DNA of 64,000 nt from Streptomyces sp. SKN60 (GTDB lineage Bacteria > Actinomycetota > Actinomycetes > Streptomycetales > Streptomycetaceae), in the NCBI RefSeq assembly GCF_026236535.1, contig NZ_JAHTMW010000024.1, forward strand, positions 44,058-108,057. The letters run 5' to 3'. Shown here one piece after another: positions 17,378 through 25,426 of the stretch. The notes beneath the pieces were generated by a model that made no database searches, was not told where the DNA came from, and worked only from the letters and a program-made list of their open reading frames with translations. Made by a program: the position numbers and the translations under genes. The first letter of the stretch is position 1; every line of letters starts with the position of its first letter.

Positions 17378-17744
17378 CGGACCGGCGGCAGCGGCGCCGG
17401 TGAACCGGGCGGGGGTGCGCGTGTCGTGCGGCGCCGCGCCCCAAACCCGCCTTTAGGGTGGTAGTCCGGCTCCGCATTGTCCGCGCGGAGTCGACGCTAC
17501 GTCACCACCGAGGGGCACTGGCGCTTTTCGTGTGACCCCAGGGGGTGCCGGATTGGCGTTCCCGCCGCTGGTGGGGGCAGGATGCGGTCTGGGCGCGAGG
17601 GTCTGTCACCAGACCCGGGTCCGGGCACTGTCCGAGGGCCCTGGCAGCATCGGCTTCGCAGTGCCCGACATGCGGCTCATGGCCGCGTGGCCCGCCTCAC
17701 AGGCAACCCGCCTCACAGGCAAGAAGAAATACGGGAGTAACGAA
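17378..17744 (+). other. Leader and promoter region of the HU gene
   Basis: No gene seen. A TAGGGT box at 17454-17459 could be a -10. The main feature is a 16-bp tandem duplication just before the HU ribosome site, listed separately. A long 5' leader is likely. Confidence 0.4.
17691..17722 (+). repeat. Exact 16-bp tandem duplication in the HU leader
   Basis: CCCGCCTCACAGGCAA occurs twice head to tail (17691-17706 and 17707-17722). Each copy holds the small inverted repeat GCCT-CAC-AGGC. The second copy ends 9 nt before the GGGAG ribosome site. Confidence 0.85.
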
Positions 17745-18026
17745 ATGAACCGCAGTGAGCTGGTGGCCGCCCTGGCCGACCGCGCCGAGGTGACCCGCAA
17801 GGACGCCGACGCCGTGCTGGCCGCCTTCGCCGAGATCACCGGTGAGATCGTCGCCAAGGGCGACGAGAAGGTCACCATCCCCGGCTTCCTGACCTTCGAG
17901 CGCACCCACCGTGCCGCTCGCACCGCGCGCAACCCGCAGACCGGCGACCCGATCAACATCCCCGCCGGCTTCAGCGTGAAGGTCTCCGCGGGCTCGAAGC
18001 TCAAGGAAGCCGCCAAGGGCAAGTAA
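17745..18026 (+). CDS. hup: Nucleoid protein HU
   Basis: 93 residues, full-length HU: MNRSELVAALADRAEVTRK, the beta-arm GFLTFERTHRAARTARNPQTG with the DNA-intercalating proline region (NPQTGDPINIPA), and a lysine-rich end. It lacks the long alanine/lysine tail of the second Streptomyces HU-like protein, so it is the HupA type. It bends and compacts DNA. Start fixed by GGGAG at 17733-17737. Convergent with murA. Confidence 0.96.
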   Translation: MNRSELVAALADRAEVTRKDADAVLAAFAEITGEIVAKGDEKVTIPGFLTFERTHRAARTARNPQTGDPINIPAGFSVKVSAGSKLKEAAKGK

Positions 18027-18077
18027 GTCGCCTGCAGGCAGCGCGCCAGGAGGCCGTACGACGGCCTGAGGCAAGCG

Positions 18078-18116
18078 GAGAGGGCGGTCACCCTGTCAGG
18101 GGGTGGCCGCCCTCTC
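18078..18116. terminator. Terminator between HU and murA
   Basis: A 16-bp stem with one wobble pair and a 7-nt loop. Placed between convergent genes, it can act in both directions. Confidence 0.85.
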
Positions 18117-18189
18117 GTATGCCCTCTGGGGCCCCCTCAGGGCCCGTAGGGGCCCGTACGGGGTGGACCCGTACGGGGTGGAAGTCCTG

Positions 18190-19530
18190 CTAGACCAGCG
18201 CGCTGCCCGGCAGCTCGACCTTCGCGCCCAGCTCCACGAGCTTCTCCATGAAGTTCTCGTAGCCGCGGTTGATCAGGTCGATGCCGTGGACGCGGCTGGT
18301 GCCCTGCGCCGCGAGGGCGGCGATCAGGTACGAGAAGCCGCCGCGCAGGTCGGGGATGACGAGGTCGGCGCCCTGGAGCCTGGTCGGGCCGCTGACGACC
18401 GCCGAGTGCAGGAAGTTGCGCTGCCCGAAGCGGCAGTCCGAGCCGCCCAGGCACTCGCGGTACAGCTGGATGTGGGCACCCATCTGGTTCAGCGCCGAGG
18501 TGAAGCCGAGCCGCGACTCGTACACCGTCTCGTGCACGATCGACAGGCCCGACGCCTGCGTCAGGGCCACGACCAGCGGCTGCTGCCAGTCGGTCTGGAA
18601 GCCGGGGTGCACGTCCGTCTCCAGCGCGATCGCGTTGAGCGAGCCGCCCGGGTGCCAGAAGCGGATGCCCTCGTCGTCGATCTCGAAGGCGCCGCCGACC
18701 TTCCGGTACGTGTTGAGGAAGGTCATCATCGAGCGCTGCTGCGCGCCGCGCACATAGATGTCGCCCTCGGTCGCCAGCGCCGCCGACGCCCAGGACGCCG
18801 CCTCCAGGCGGTCGGAGAGGGCGTGGTGGTTGTAGCCGCCGAGCTTGTCGACACCGGTGATCCGGATGGTCCGGTCGGTGTCCATGGCGATGATCGCGCC
18901 CATCTTCTGCAGCACGCAGATGAGGTCCTCGATCTCCGGCTCCACGGCCGCGTTGGACAGCTCGGTGACGCCCTCCGCGAGCACGGCGGTGAGCAGCACC
19001 TGCTCGGTCGCGCCGACGGAGGGGTACGGGAGGGCGATCTTGGTGCCGCGCAGCCGCTGCGGGGCCTCCAGGTACTGGCCGTCGTCGCGCTTCTCGATCG
19101 TCGCGCCGAACTTGCGGAGCACGTCGAAGTGGAAGTCGATCGGCCGGCCGCCGATGTCGCAGCCGCCGAGGCCCGGGATGAAGGCGTGCCCGAGGCGGTG
19201 CAGCAGCGGGCCGCAGAAGAGGATCGGGATCCGGGAGGAACCGGCGTGGGCATCGATGTCGGCCACGTTGGCGGACTCGACGTGGGTCGGGTCGAGGATC
19301 AGCTCGCCCGGCTCCTCGCCGGGGCGGACCGTCACACCATGCAGCTGGAGCAGCCCGCGGACCACGCGGACGTCACGGATGTCGGGCACGTTGCGCAGGC
19401 GGCTCGGCTCGCTGCCGAGCAGGGCGGCGACCATCGCCTTGGGCACGAGGTTCTTCGCGCCGCGGACGCGGATCTCGCCCTCCAGCGGGGTTCCGCCGTG
19501 GACAAGCAGGACATCGTCTGTGCCGGTCAT
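18190..19530 (-). CDS. murA: UDP-N-acetylglucosamine 1-carboxyvinyltransferase MurA
   Basis: 446 residues. It transfers enolpyruvate from PEP to UDP-GlcNAc, the first committed step of peptidoglycan synthesis. Visible are the N-terminal substrate loop GEIRVRGAKNLVPK (Lys26) and the catalytic loop GGCDIGGRP with Cys124, the residue fosfomycin alkylates. So the enzyme is predicted to be fosfomycin-sensitive, unlike forms with Asp there. It is a single gene, divergent from yqgE with a 279-bp spacer. Confidence 0.96.
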   Translation of the reverse strand: MTGTDDVLLVHGGTPLEGEIRVRGAKNLVPKAMVAALLGSEPSRLRNVPDIRDVRVVRGLLQLHGVTVRPGEEPGELILDPTHVESANVADIDAHAGSSRIPILFCGPLLHRLGHAFIPGLGGCDIGGRPIDFHFDVLRKFGATIEKRDDGQYLEAPQRLRGTKIALPYPSVGATEQVLLTAVLAEGVTELSNAAVEPEIEDLICVLQKMGAIIAMDTDRTIRITGVDKLGGYNHHALSDRLEAASWASAALATEGDIYVRGAQQRSMMTFLNTYRKVGGAFEIDDEGIRFWHPGGSLNAIALETDVHPGFQTDWQQPLVVALTQASGLSIVHETVYESRLGFTSALNQMGAHIQLYRECLGGSDCRFGQRNFLHSAVVSGPTRLQGADLVIPDLRGGFSYLIAALAAQGTSRVHGIDLINRGYENFMEKLVELGAKVELPGSALV

Positions 19531-19818
19531 GAATCTCGCGTTCCGGATCGTCGGTCGGGACGGCCGTCAGGTAGGCCAGAGAAAAGGGTAAGGGGCGATC
19601 AGACCCCGATTGTGTGGCCGAGGGGGCCCCGTGAATGTAATGAATTCGGCACAACACCCTCCGTCCCCGTGATCTTGCGGAGCGTCACCGTCCGCTTCTT
19701 CCCGTTCCTCCGTCCGCCGCTCCCGCCGGCTCCCCGGCTGACCTGCGATGGCGCCCGCCTACCCCGGACCCGTCCGGACAACCCCCGCGAACGCCGAAAG
19801 TGCGGAATCATGTGTCGC

Positions 19819-20379
19819 ATGACCGAGGTGTCCTCGCTCACAGGCCGGCTGCTCGTCGCCACTCCCGCGCTGGCGGACCCCAATTTCGACCGCGCGGTGG
19901 TCCTCCTGCTCGACCACGACGACGAGGGCTCCCTCGGCGTGGTCCTCAACCGCCCGACCCCGGTGACCGTCGGCGACATCCTCGCCCCTTGGGCCGCGCT
20001 GGCCGGCGAGCCCGGCGTCGTCTTCCAGGGCGGCCCGGTCTCCCTCGACGCCGCGCTCGGCATCGCCGTCATCCCCGGCGACGAGGGCCCGCTCGGCTGG
20101 CGCCGGGTGTACGGGGCGATCGGCCTGGTCGACCTGGAGACCCCGCCCGAACTCCTCGGCCCCGCCATCGGCGCCCTGCGGATCTTCGCCGGCTACGCGG
20201 GCTGGGGCCCCGGTCAGCTGGAGGGCGAGCTGCGCGACGGCGCCTGGTACGTCGTCGAGTCCGAGCCCGGCGACGTCTCCTCCCCGCGCCCCGACACCCT
20301 CTGGCGCCAGGTGCTCCGCCGCCAGCGCGGCGAGCTCGCGATGGTGGCGACGTACCCAGACGACCCGTCGCTGAACTGA
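19819..20379 (+). CDS. YqgE/AlgH family protein
   Basis: 186 residues. It matches the conserved YqgE pattern: SLTGRLLVATPALADPNFDR, VVLLLDHDDEGSLGVVLNRPT, VFQGGPVS, and late IFAGYAGWGPGQLEGEL. The start is the ATG of MTEVSSL; an ATG at 19810 would add three residues. The structure is known in the family but the biochemical role is not established. Confidence 0.93.
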   Translation: MTEVSSLTGRLLVATPALADPNFDRAVVLLLDHDDEGSLGVVLNRPTPVTVGDILAPWAALAGEPGVVFQGGPVSLDAALGIAVIPGDEGPLGWRRVYGAIGLVDLETPPELLGPAIGALRIFAGYAGWGPGQLEGELRDGAWYVVESEPGDVSSPRPDTLWRQVLRRQRGELAMVATYPDDPSLN

Positions 20380-20468
20380 GTCGTACGAGCGATCGAATCC
20401 TCACTCGTTTCGGCACGCCTGGGTGAATGTGGTTCTGATGTGCGAACCGCTCGCTAGCGTGGCCGGCG

Positions 20469-21716
20469 ATGAAGCTGACTGTGCAGGTGAAGCTGAAGCC
20501 GACGCCCGAGCAGGCGGAGGCCCTGCTGGCGACCCTGCATGCGTGCAATGAGGCCGCTTCTTGGGTGGCGAAGATTGCTTTCGAGGAGGGGGAGTTCAAC
20601 AACTTCGCCCTGCGTAAGCGCGTGTATGGCCAGGTGAAAGGCCGTTGGGCTCTGGGCGCCCAGGCAGCCCAGCATGTCATCAAGAAGACGTGCGACGCCT
20701 ACGCCACCTTGAGGGCGAGTCTGAGGGCGGGCAGGTATGGCGCGCCGGGAACGGTGCGGAATCGCCGGGCTTCGGAGAAGCCTGTCGTCTTTCGCCCCGA
20801 GGGAGCGCAGCCGTTCGACGACCGGATGCTGTCCTGGCAGTGGGACGCGGGAACCGTGTCCCTGTGGACGGTACGCGGGCGTCTCAAGGCTGTTTGTTTC
20901 GCCGCAGGCGACGAGCAACTGCGCGTGCTTGCTCTCCATAGACGTGGTGAGTCGGACCTGGTGTGCAGAGACGGCATGTGGTTCCTTATCGCCACGTGTG
21001 AGGTCCCGCAGGCCGAGCCGACTGTCGCACCTGTGGACTTCCTGGGAGTGGATCTCGGGATTGTGAACATCGCCACCACCTCGGACGGCGAGATCATGGC
21101 GGGGCGGGGCCTTAATCGACTGCGAAGGCGGGAGCAGCGGTTGCGGCGGAAGCTCCGCGAGAAGAACACCAGGTCCGCCAAGCGTCGCCTGCGGAGAAGG
21201 CGTCGCAAAGAAGCGCGGCGGTCGAGGGATGTCAATCACAAGATCGCGAAGAGGATTGTGGCCGAGGCTGAACGCACCGGTCGTGGGATCGCCCTGGAAG
21301 ACCTGACGGGCATCCGCGAGCGGGTACGGCTTCGCAAGCCCCAACGGGCCATGATTCACATGTGGAGCTTCGCGCAACTGGGCGGATTCATCGCCTACAA
21401 GGCGCGGAGGGTCGGGGTCCCGGTCGTGTACGTCGATCCGTCGTATACCTCCCGTACCTGCGCCGAATGCGGTCACATCGACAAGGCGAACCGGGCCTCG
21501 CAGGCCCGGTTCGTGTGCCGGTCCTGCGGGTTCGTTGATCATGCAGACCGGAACGGCTCCCGGAACATCCGCGCACGTGCGCGGATGTTCCGGCGAAGCG
21601 GGGCCCCATCGACGGCCCCTGCCCCCGCGAGGCCGCGGGTGGCTGGACGCGGACCGTGTGTCGCACCTGTCGGCGCCGGTCGTGCAAGCCCTGTCGCCGC
21701 GACGGCGGGCGGTTGA
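20469..21716 (+). CDS. tnpB: TnpB-family RNA-guided nuclease (IS605/IS1341-like transposon protein)
   Basis: 415 residues. RuvC-like residues are present: Asp195 in VDLGIVN, Glu277 in ALEDLTGI, Asp360 in DHADRNGSRNI. The zinc finger between them is intact: CAECGHIDKANR then CRSCG. A lysine/arginine-rich helix pair (residues 218-258) binds RNA in the family. No TnpA transposase accompanies it. The G+C at third positions is lower than in its neighbours, which fits horizontal arrival between yqgE and the DUF3039-like gene. TnpB cuts DNA with a guide RNA transcribed from its own 3' end. The last 45 residues after RNIRARARMF look unlike TnpB and may be read-through. Confidence 0.92.
   Translation: MKLTVQVKLKPTPEQAEALLATLHACNEAASWVAKIAFEEGEFNNFALRKRVYGQVKGRWALGAQAAQHVIKKTCDAYATLRASLRAGRYGAPGTVRNRRASEKPVVFRPEGAQPFDDRMLSWQWDAGTVSLWTVRGRLKAVCFAAGDEQLRVLALHRRGESDLVCRDGMWFLIATCEVPQAEPTVAPVDFLGVDLGIVNIATTSDGEIMAGRGLNRLRRREQRLRRKLREKNTRSAKRRLRRRRRKEARRSRDVNHKIAKRIVAEAERTGRGIALEDLTGIRERVRLRKPQRAMIHMWSFAQLGGFIAYKARRVGVPVVYVDPSYTSRTCAECGHIDKANRASQARFVCRSCGFVDHADRNGSRNIRARARMFRRSGAPSTAPAPARPRVAGRGPCVAPVGAGRASPVAATAGG
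21560..21593. repeat. 34-bp perfect palindrome inside the 3' end of tnpB
   Basis: CGGAACATCCGCGCAC is followed at once by its exact reverse complement, with one further C-G pair outside. It encodes RNIRARARMF, where TnpB homology stops. It sits where the omega (guide) RNA and the transposon right end are expected, so it could be a stem of that RNA or a terminator. Confidence 0.85.
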
Positions 21717-21731
21717 TTACCCTTGGGTCCC

Positions 21732-22028
21732 ATGAGCACTCTCGAGCCCGAGCGCGGGGCAGGTACGGGAACCCTCGTCGAGCCGACGCCGCAGGTGTCC
21801 CACGGTGACGGCGACCACGAGCGCTACGCCCACTACGTCCAGAAGGACAAGATCATGGCGAGTGCCCTCGACGGCACTCCCGTGGTGGCACTGTGCGGCA
21901 AGGTCTGGGTACCGGGGCGCGACCCCAAGAAGTACCCGGTGTGCCCCATGTGCAAGGAGATCTACGAGTCCATGGGCTCGGGCGGGGACAAGGACAAGGG
22001 CGGCAAGGACGGCAAGGGCGGCAAGTAG
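21732..22028 (+). CDS. DUF3039-like small zinc-binding protein
   Basis: 98 residues. Conserved features are HERYAHYVQKDKIMASALDGTPVVALCGKVWVP and KYPVCPMCKEIY: one cysteine in LCGK plus a CxxC pair, probably a zinc site. The tail is Gly/Lys/Asp-rich. The function is unknown. Only 15 bp separate it from the tnpB stop; TACCCT at 21719-21724 could be the -10 of a leaderless transcript starting at the ATG. Confidence 0.85.
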   Translation: MSTLEPERGAGTGTLVEPTPQVSHGDGDHERYAHYVQKDKIMASALDGTPVVALCGKVWVPGRDPKKYPVCPMCKEIYESMGSGGDKDKGGKDGKGGK

Positions 22029-22079
22029 TCCTTCGGTCCTTCACCTGTCAGCTGGTCCTCGGCGTCAGCTGTCGGGGAC

Positions 22080-22122
22080 GGCCCCCGGCGTGTGCACCTG
22101 TGTGGTGCGTGCGCCGGGGGCC
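22080..22122 (+). terminator. Terminator after the DUF3039-like gene
   Basis: GGCCCCCGGCG pairs perfectly with CGCCGGGGGCC, and an inner GCACC/GGTGC stem extends it. A T-rich stretch follows. Confidence 0.8.
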
Positions 22123-22134
22123 GTTTCGTTTCCC

Positions 22135-22150
22135 AGTGGTCGAGACCTCT
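22135..22150 (+). promoter_or_regulatory. Candidate DasR-responsive element (dre)
   Basis: AGTGGTCGAGACCTCT matches 12 of 16 positions of the dre consensus ACTGGTCTAGACCAGT and keeps the palindromic core GGTC-GA-GACC. It lies about 100 bp before the sugar-binding lipoprotein gene. DasR, a GntR repressor released by glucosamine-6-phosphate, controls chitin and N-acetylglucosamine use. Confidence 0.55.
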
Positions 22151-22250
22151 TGTCGGGCCGTCGGTCCGCCCCCTAACCTCACGCGTGTTGTGCAGTACGA
22201 AACGCCCGTTGCGTATGTTGCAACGCACGCCTGCTCGGAGGGGACCCGTC

Positions 22251-23582
22251 GTGAAGCTTCCTGCCCGCATCGCCCTGCCCGTCGCGCTGCCCGTCACGCT
22301 CCTCGCCCTCGCCGCCTGCGCCCCACAGACCTCGAACGGCGCCGCCACGACCGACGACAAGAGCGGCACCCTGCGGGTCTGGCTCTTCCAGGAGGTCGAC
22401 AACAAGCCCAAGGAACAGGTCGTCGACCAGGCCGTCGCCGCCTTCGAACAGCGCCACAAGGGCACGAAGGTCGAGGTCGAGTACATCCCCGTCGACACCC
22501 GCGCCCAGCGCGTCAAGGCCGCCTTCAACGACCCGAAGTCCGCGCCCGACCTCATCGAGTACGGCAACACCGACACCGCCGGCTACGTCAAGGACGGCGG
22601 ACTCGCCGACATCACCGCCGAGTTCGGCGCCTGGGCCGACGCCAAGGACACCGACCCCACCGCCAGGGCCTCCGTCACCGTCGCCGGCAAGGTCTACGGC
22701 GCCCCGCTCTTCGTCGGCGTCCGGGCGCTCTACTACCGCACCGACGTCTTCCAGGACCTCGGCCTCACCGCGCCCAAGACCCAGGACGAGCTGATCGCCA
22801 CCGCGAAGAAGGTCCACAAGGCTAGGCCCGAGCTGTACGGACTCGCCGTCGGCGGCGCGTACACCTACGGGGCCATGCCCTTCATCTGGGCCAACGGCGG
22901 CGAACTCGCCACCGCCGAAGGGACGGGCGCGGGGGCGGGCGGCGCGGGGTCCTCGTACAAGGCGGCGATCAACAGCCCCGCCGCCCGCAAGGGCATCACC
23001 GCCTACACCTCCCTCTTCGGCGACGACAACTGCCCCGCCGCCAAGTGCGCACAGATGGGCGGCAACGCCACCGTCACCGCCTTCGCCTCCGGCAAGGCCG
23101 CCATGGCGATCGGCGGCGACTTCAGCCACCAGGCCGTCGAGGCCGGCGTCGTCAAGGGCAAGTACGCCGTCTTGCCGCTGCCCGGCACCACCCCCGGCTC
23201 CGTCGCCCCCGCCTTCGCCGGCGGCAACAACCTCGGCGTGCTCAGGAGCACCGGCCACCGCACCCTCGCCGTCGACCTCATGAAGGAACTCGCCGGCAAG
23301 AACACCCAGGGCAGGCTCTTCGACGCCATGGGCTTCCTGCCCACCTACACCGACGTCCGGCAGCGGGCCGCCCAGCGGGAACCCTTCGTCAAGCCCTTCA
23401 TCGACACCCTCGGCGCCGGCGCCAAGTTCGTCCCCGCCTCCGCCGGCTGGGGCCAGATCGACGCCTCGCTCGTGCTGCCCACGATGTTCCAGGAGATCGT
23501 CAGCGGCCGTAAGGACGTCGCCGCCGCCTCCGACGACGCCGCGAAGAAGATGGACGCCGCCTTCGCCGCGGCGGCGCGCTGA
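22251..23582 (+). CDS. ABC transporter sugar-binding lipoprotein
   Basis: 443 residues from the GTG at 22251 (GGAGGGGA site). Signal peptide with lipobox LAAC, lipid on Cys23. The body is a CUT1-type sugar-binding protein: LRVWLFQEV, VEVEYIPVD, MPFIWANGGELA, FASGKAAMAIGGDF. It delivers an oligosaccharide to the two permeases that follow. The GH20 enzyme in the same operon points to N-acetylglucosamine-containing sugars, which is inference. No ATPase gene is present; many Streptomyces sugar importers share the multitask ATPase MsiK encoded elsewhere. Confidence 0.93.
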   Translation: MKLPARIALPVALPVTLLALAACAPQTSNGAATTDDKSGTLRVWLFQEVDNKPKEQVVDQAVAAFEQRHKGTKVEVEYIPVDTRAQRVKAAFNDPKSAPDLIEYGNTDTAGYVKDGGLADITAEFGAWADAKDTDPTARASVTVAGKVYGAPLFVGVRALYYRTDVFQDLGLTAPKTQDELIATAKKVHKARPELYGLAVGGAYTYGAMPFIWANGGELATAEGTGAGAGGAGSSYKAAINSPAARKGITAYTSLFGDDNCPAAKCAQMGGNATVTAFASGKAAMAIGGDFSHQAVEAGVVKGKYAVLPLPGTTPGSVAPAFAGGNNLGVLRSTGHRTLAVDLMKELAGKNTQGRLFDAMGFLPTYTDVRQRAAQREPFVKPFIDTLGAGAKFVPASAGWGQIDASLVLPTMFQEIVSGRKDVAAASDDAAKKMDAAFAAAAR

Positions 23583-23605
23583 GACGACGGGAACCGGCCG
23601 CACCC

Positions 23606-24565
23606 ATGACCACCGCGCTCGTCACCCGTACGGCCAAGGAGGCACAGGCGCCGCCCCGGCGCACCGCCCGCCGCCGCCGCGGCGGCTCCGCCCGGACCCC
23701 TTGGACCCCCTGGCTCTATCTGCTCCCCGCCCTCGTCGTCCTCGGCGGACTCCTCGTCTACCCCGTCTACCAGCTCGGCCTGATCTCCTTCCTCGAATAC
23801 ACCCAGGCCCAGGTCAGCGGGGGACAGCCGACCACCTTCCAGGGCCTCGGCAACTACCAGGCGCTGTTCGGCGACCCGCAGTTCTGGCAGGTCCTGCTCG
23901 CCACCGTCCTCTTCGCCGCCGCCTGCGTCGTCACCACCCTCGCCGTCGGCTGCGCCCTCGCCGTCCTCCTCACCCGGATCCGCGCCCTGCCCCGGCTCGC
24001 CCTGCTGCTGGCCGCGCTCGGCGCCTGGGCCACCCCCGCCATCACCGGCTCCACCGTGTGGGTGTTCCTCTTCGACCCCGACTACGGGCCGGTGAACCGG
24101 GTGCTCGGGCTCGACGACTTCTCGTGGACGTACGGGCGCTACAGCGCCTTCGCGCTGGTCCTGATGGAGGTCGTCTGGTGCTCGTTCCCCTTCGTCATGG
24201 TCACCGTCTACGCGGGCATCAAGGCCGTCCCGGCCGAGGTCCTGGAGGCCGCCGCCCTCGACGGCGCCTCGCAGTGGCGCATCTGGCGCTCCGTCACGGC
24301 CCCGATGCTGCGGCCGATCCTGGTCGTCGTCACGATCCAGTCGATCATCTGGGACTTCAAGGTCTTCACGCAGATCTACGTGATGACGGGCGGCGGCGGC
24401 ATCGCCGGCCAGAACCTGGTGCTCAACGTGTACGCGTACCAGAAGGCCTTCGCCTCCTCCCAGTACAGCCTCGGCTCGGCGATCGGGGTCGTGATGCTGC
24501 TGATCCTGCTGGCGGTGACGCTGGTCTACCTCCGGCTGCTGCGACGCCAGGGAGGGGACCTGTGA
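23606..24565 (+). CDS. Sugar ABC transporter permease 1
   Basis: 319 residues. An arginine-rich start precedes six membrane helices. The coupling loop EAAALDGASQWRIWRSVTAPML is the EAA motif that docks the ATPase. Homologue of MalF/LacF-type permeases. The stop overlaps the next GTG. Confidence 0.94.
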   Translation: MTTALVTRTAKEAQAPPRRTARRRRGGSARTPWTPWLYLLPALVVLGGLLVYPVYQLGLISFLEYTQAQVSGGQPTTFQGLGNYQALFGDPQFWQVLLATVLFAAACVVTTLAVGCALAVLLTRIRALPRLALLLAALGAWATPAITGSTVWVFLFDPDYGPVNRVLGLDDFSWTYGRYSAFALVLMEVVWCSFPFVMVTVYAGIKAVPAEVLEAAALDGASQWRIWRSVTAPMLRPILVVVTIQSIIWDFKVFTQIYVMTGGGGIAGQNLVLNVYAYQKAFASSQYSLGSAIGVVMLLILLAVTLVYLRLLRRQGGDL

Positions 24566-25422
24566 GCGTTTCGCGTGTGTCGCCGGTCCGTTCGCTCCTC
24601 CGCCGGCCGGGGCGGCTGGCCGCCGATGCGGCGGCGCTGCTCGTCGCCGTCGTGGTCGCCTTCCCGCTGTACTGGATGCTCCTCTCGGCCCTCAAACCGG
24701 CCGGCGAGATCCAGTCGACCTCACCCCGACCCTGGACCCTGTCCCCGTCCCTCGACTCCTTCCGCCGCGTCTTCGAGCAGCAGGAATTCGGCCGGTACTT
24801 CCTCAACTCGCTGCTCGTGGCCGGCACGGTGGTCGTCGCCTCCGCCGCCATCGCCTTCCTGGCGGCGACCGCCGTCACCCGCTTCCGCTTCCGCTTCCGG
24901 ACCACGCTCCTCGTGATGTTCCTGGTCGCGCAGATGGTGCCGGTCGAGGCCCTGACCATCCCGCTCTTCTTCCTCATGCGGGACGCCGGCCTGCTCAACA
25001 CCCTGGGCTCCCTGGTCCTCCCGCACCTCGCCTTCTCGCTCCCCTTCGCGATCTGGATGCTGCGCGGCTTCGTGCAGGCGGTCCCGGAGGCGCTGGAGGA
25101 ACAGGCCGCCCTCGACGGCGCGAGCCGCACCCGCTTCCTGTGGCAGATCCTCTTCCCCCTGGTCCTCCCCGGTCTCGTCGCGACCAGCGTCTTCTCGTTC
25201 ATCTCGACCTGGAACGACTTCCTCTTCGCGAAGTCCTTCCTCATCAGCGACACCTCGCAGTCGACCCTCCCGATGGCGCTGCTCGTCTTCTTCAAGCCGG
25301 ACGAGAACGACTGGGGCGGCATCATGGCCGGCTCGACCGTGATGACGATCCCGGTGCTCGTCTTCTTCGTACTCGTACAGCGCCGCCTGGTCTCGGGCCT
25401 GGGCGGCGCGGTGAAGGACTGA
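24562..25422 (+). CDS. Sugar ABC transporter permease 2
   Basis: 286 residues, MalG/LacG type with six helices. EAA loop EEQAALDGASRTRFLWQILFP. The GTG at 24562 overlaps the TGA of permease 1 (GTGA), with GGAGGGG just before, so translation is coupled. Works with permease 1. Confidence 0.94.
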   Translation: MSVSRVSPVRSLLRRPGRLAADAAALLVAVVVAFPLYWMLLSALKPAGEIQSTSPRPWTLSPSLDSFRRVFEQQEFGRYFLNSLLVAGTVVVASAAIAFLAATAVTRFRFRFRTTLLVMFLVAQMVPVEALTIPLFFLMRDAGLLNTLGSLVLPHLAFSLPFAIWMLRGFVQAVPEALEEQAALDGASRTRFLWQILFPLVLPGLVATSVFSFISTWNDFLFAKSFLISDTSQSTLPMALLVFFKPDENDWGGIMAGSTVMTIPVLVFFVLVQRRLVSGLGGAVKD

Positions 25423-25426
25423 CGCG

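Noticed and set aside
21539..21739. Small antisense frame over the tnpB end
   Set aside because: Its RNIRARARMF peptide arises only because the palindrome reads the same on both strands.
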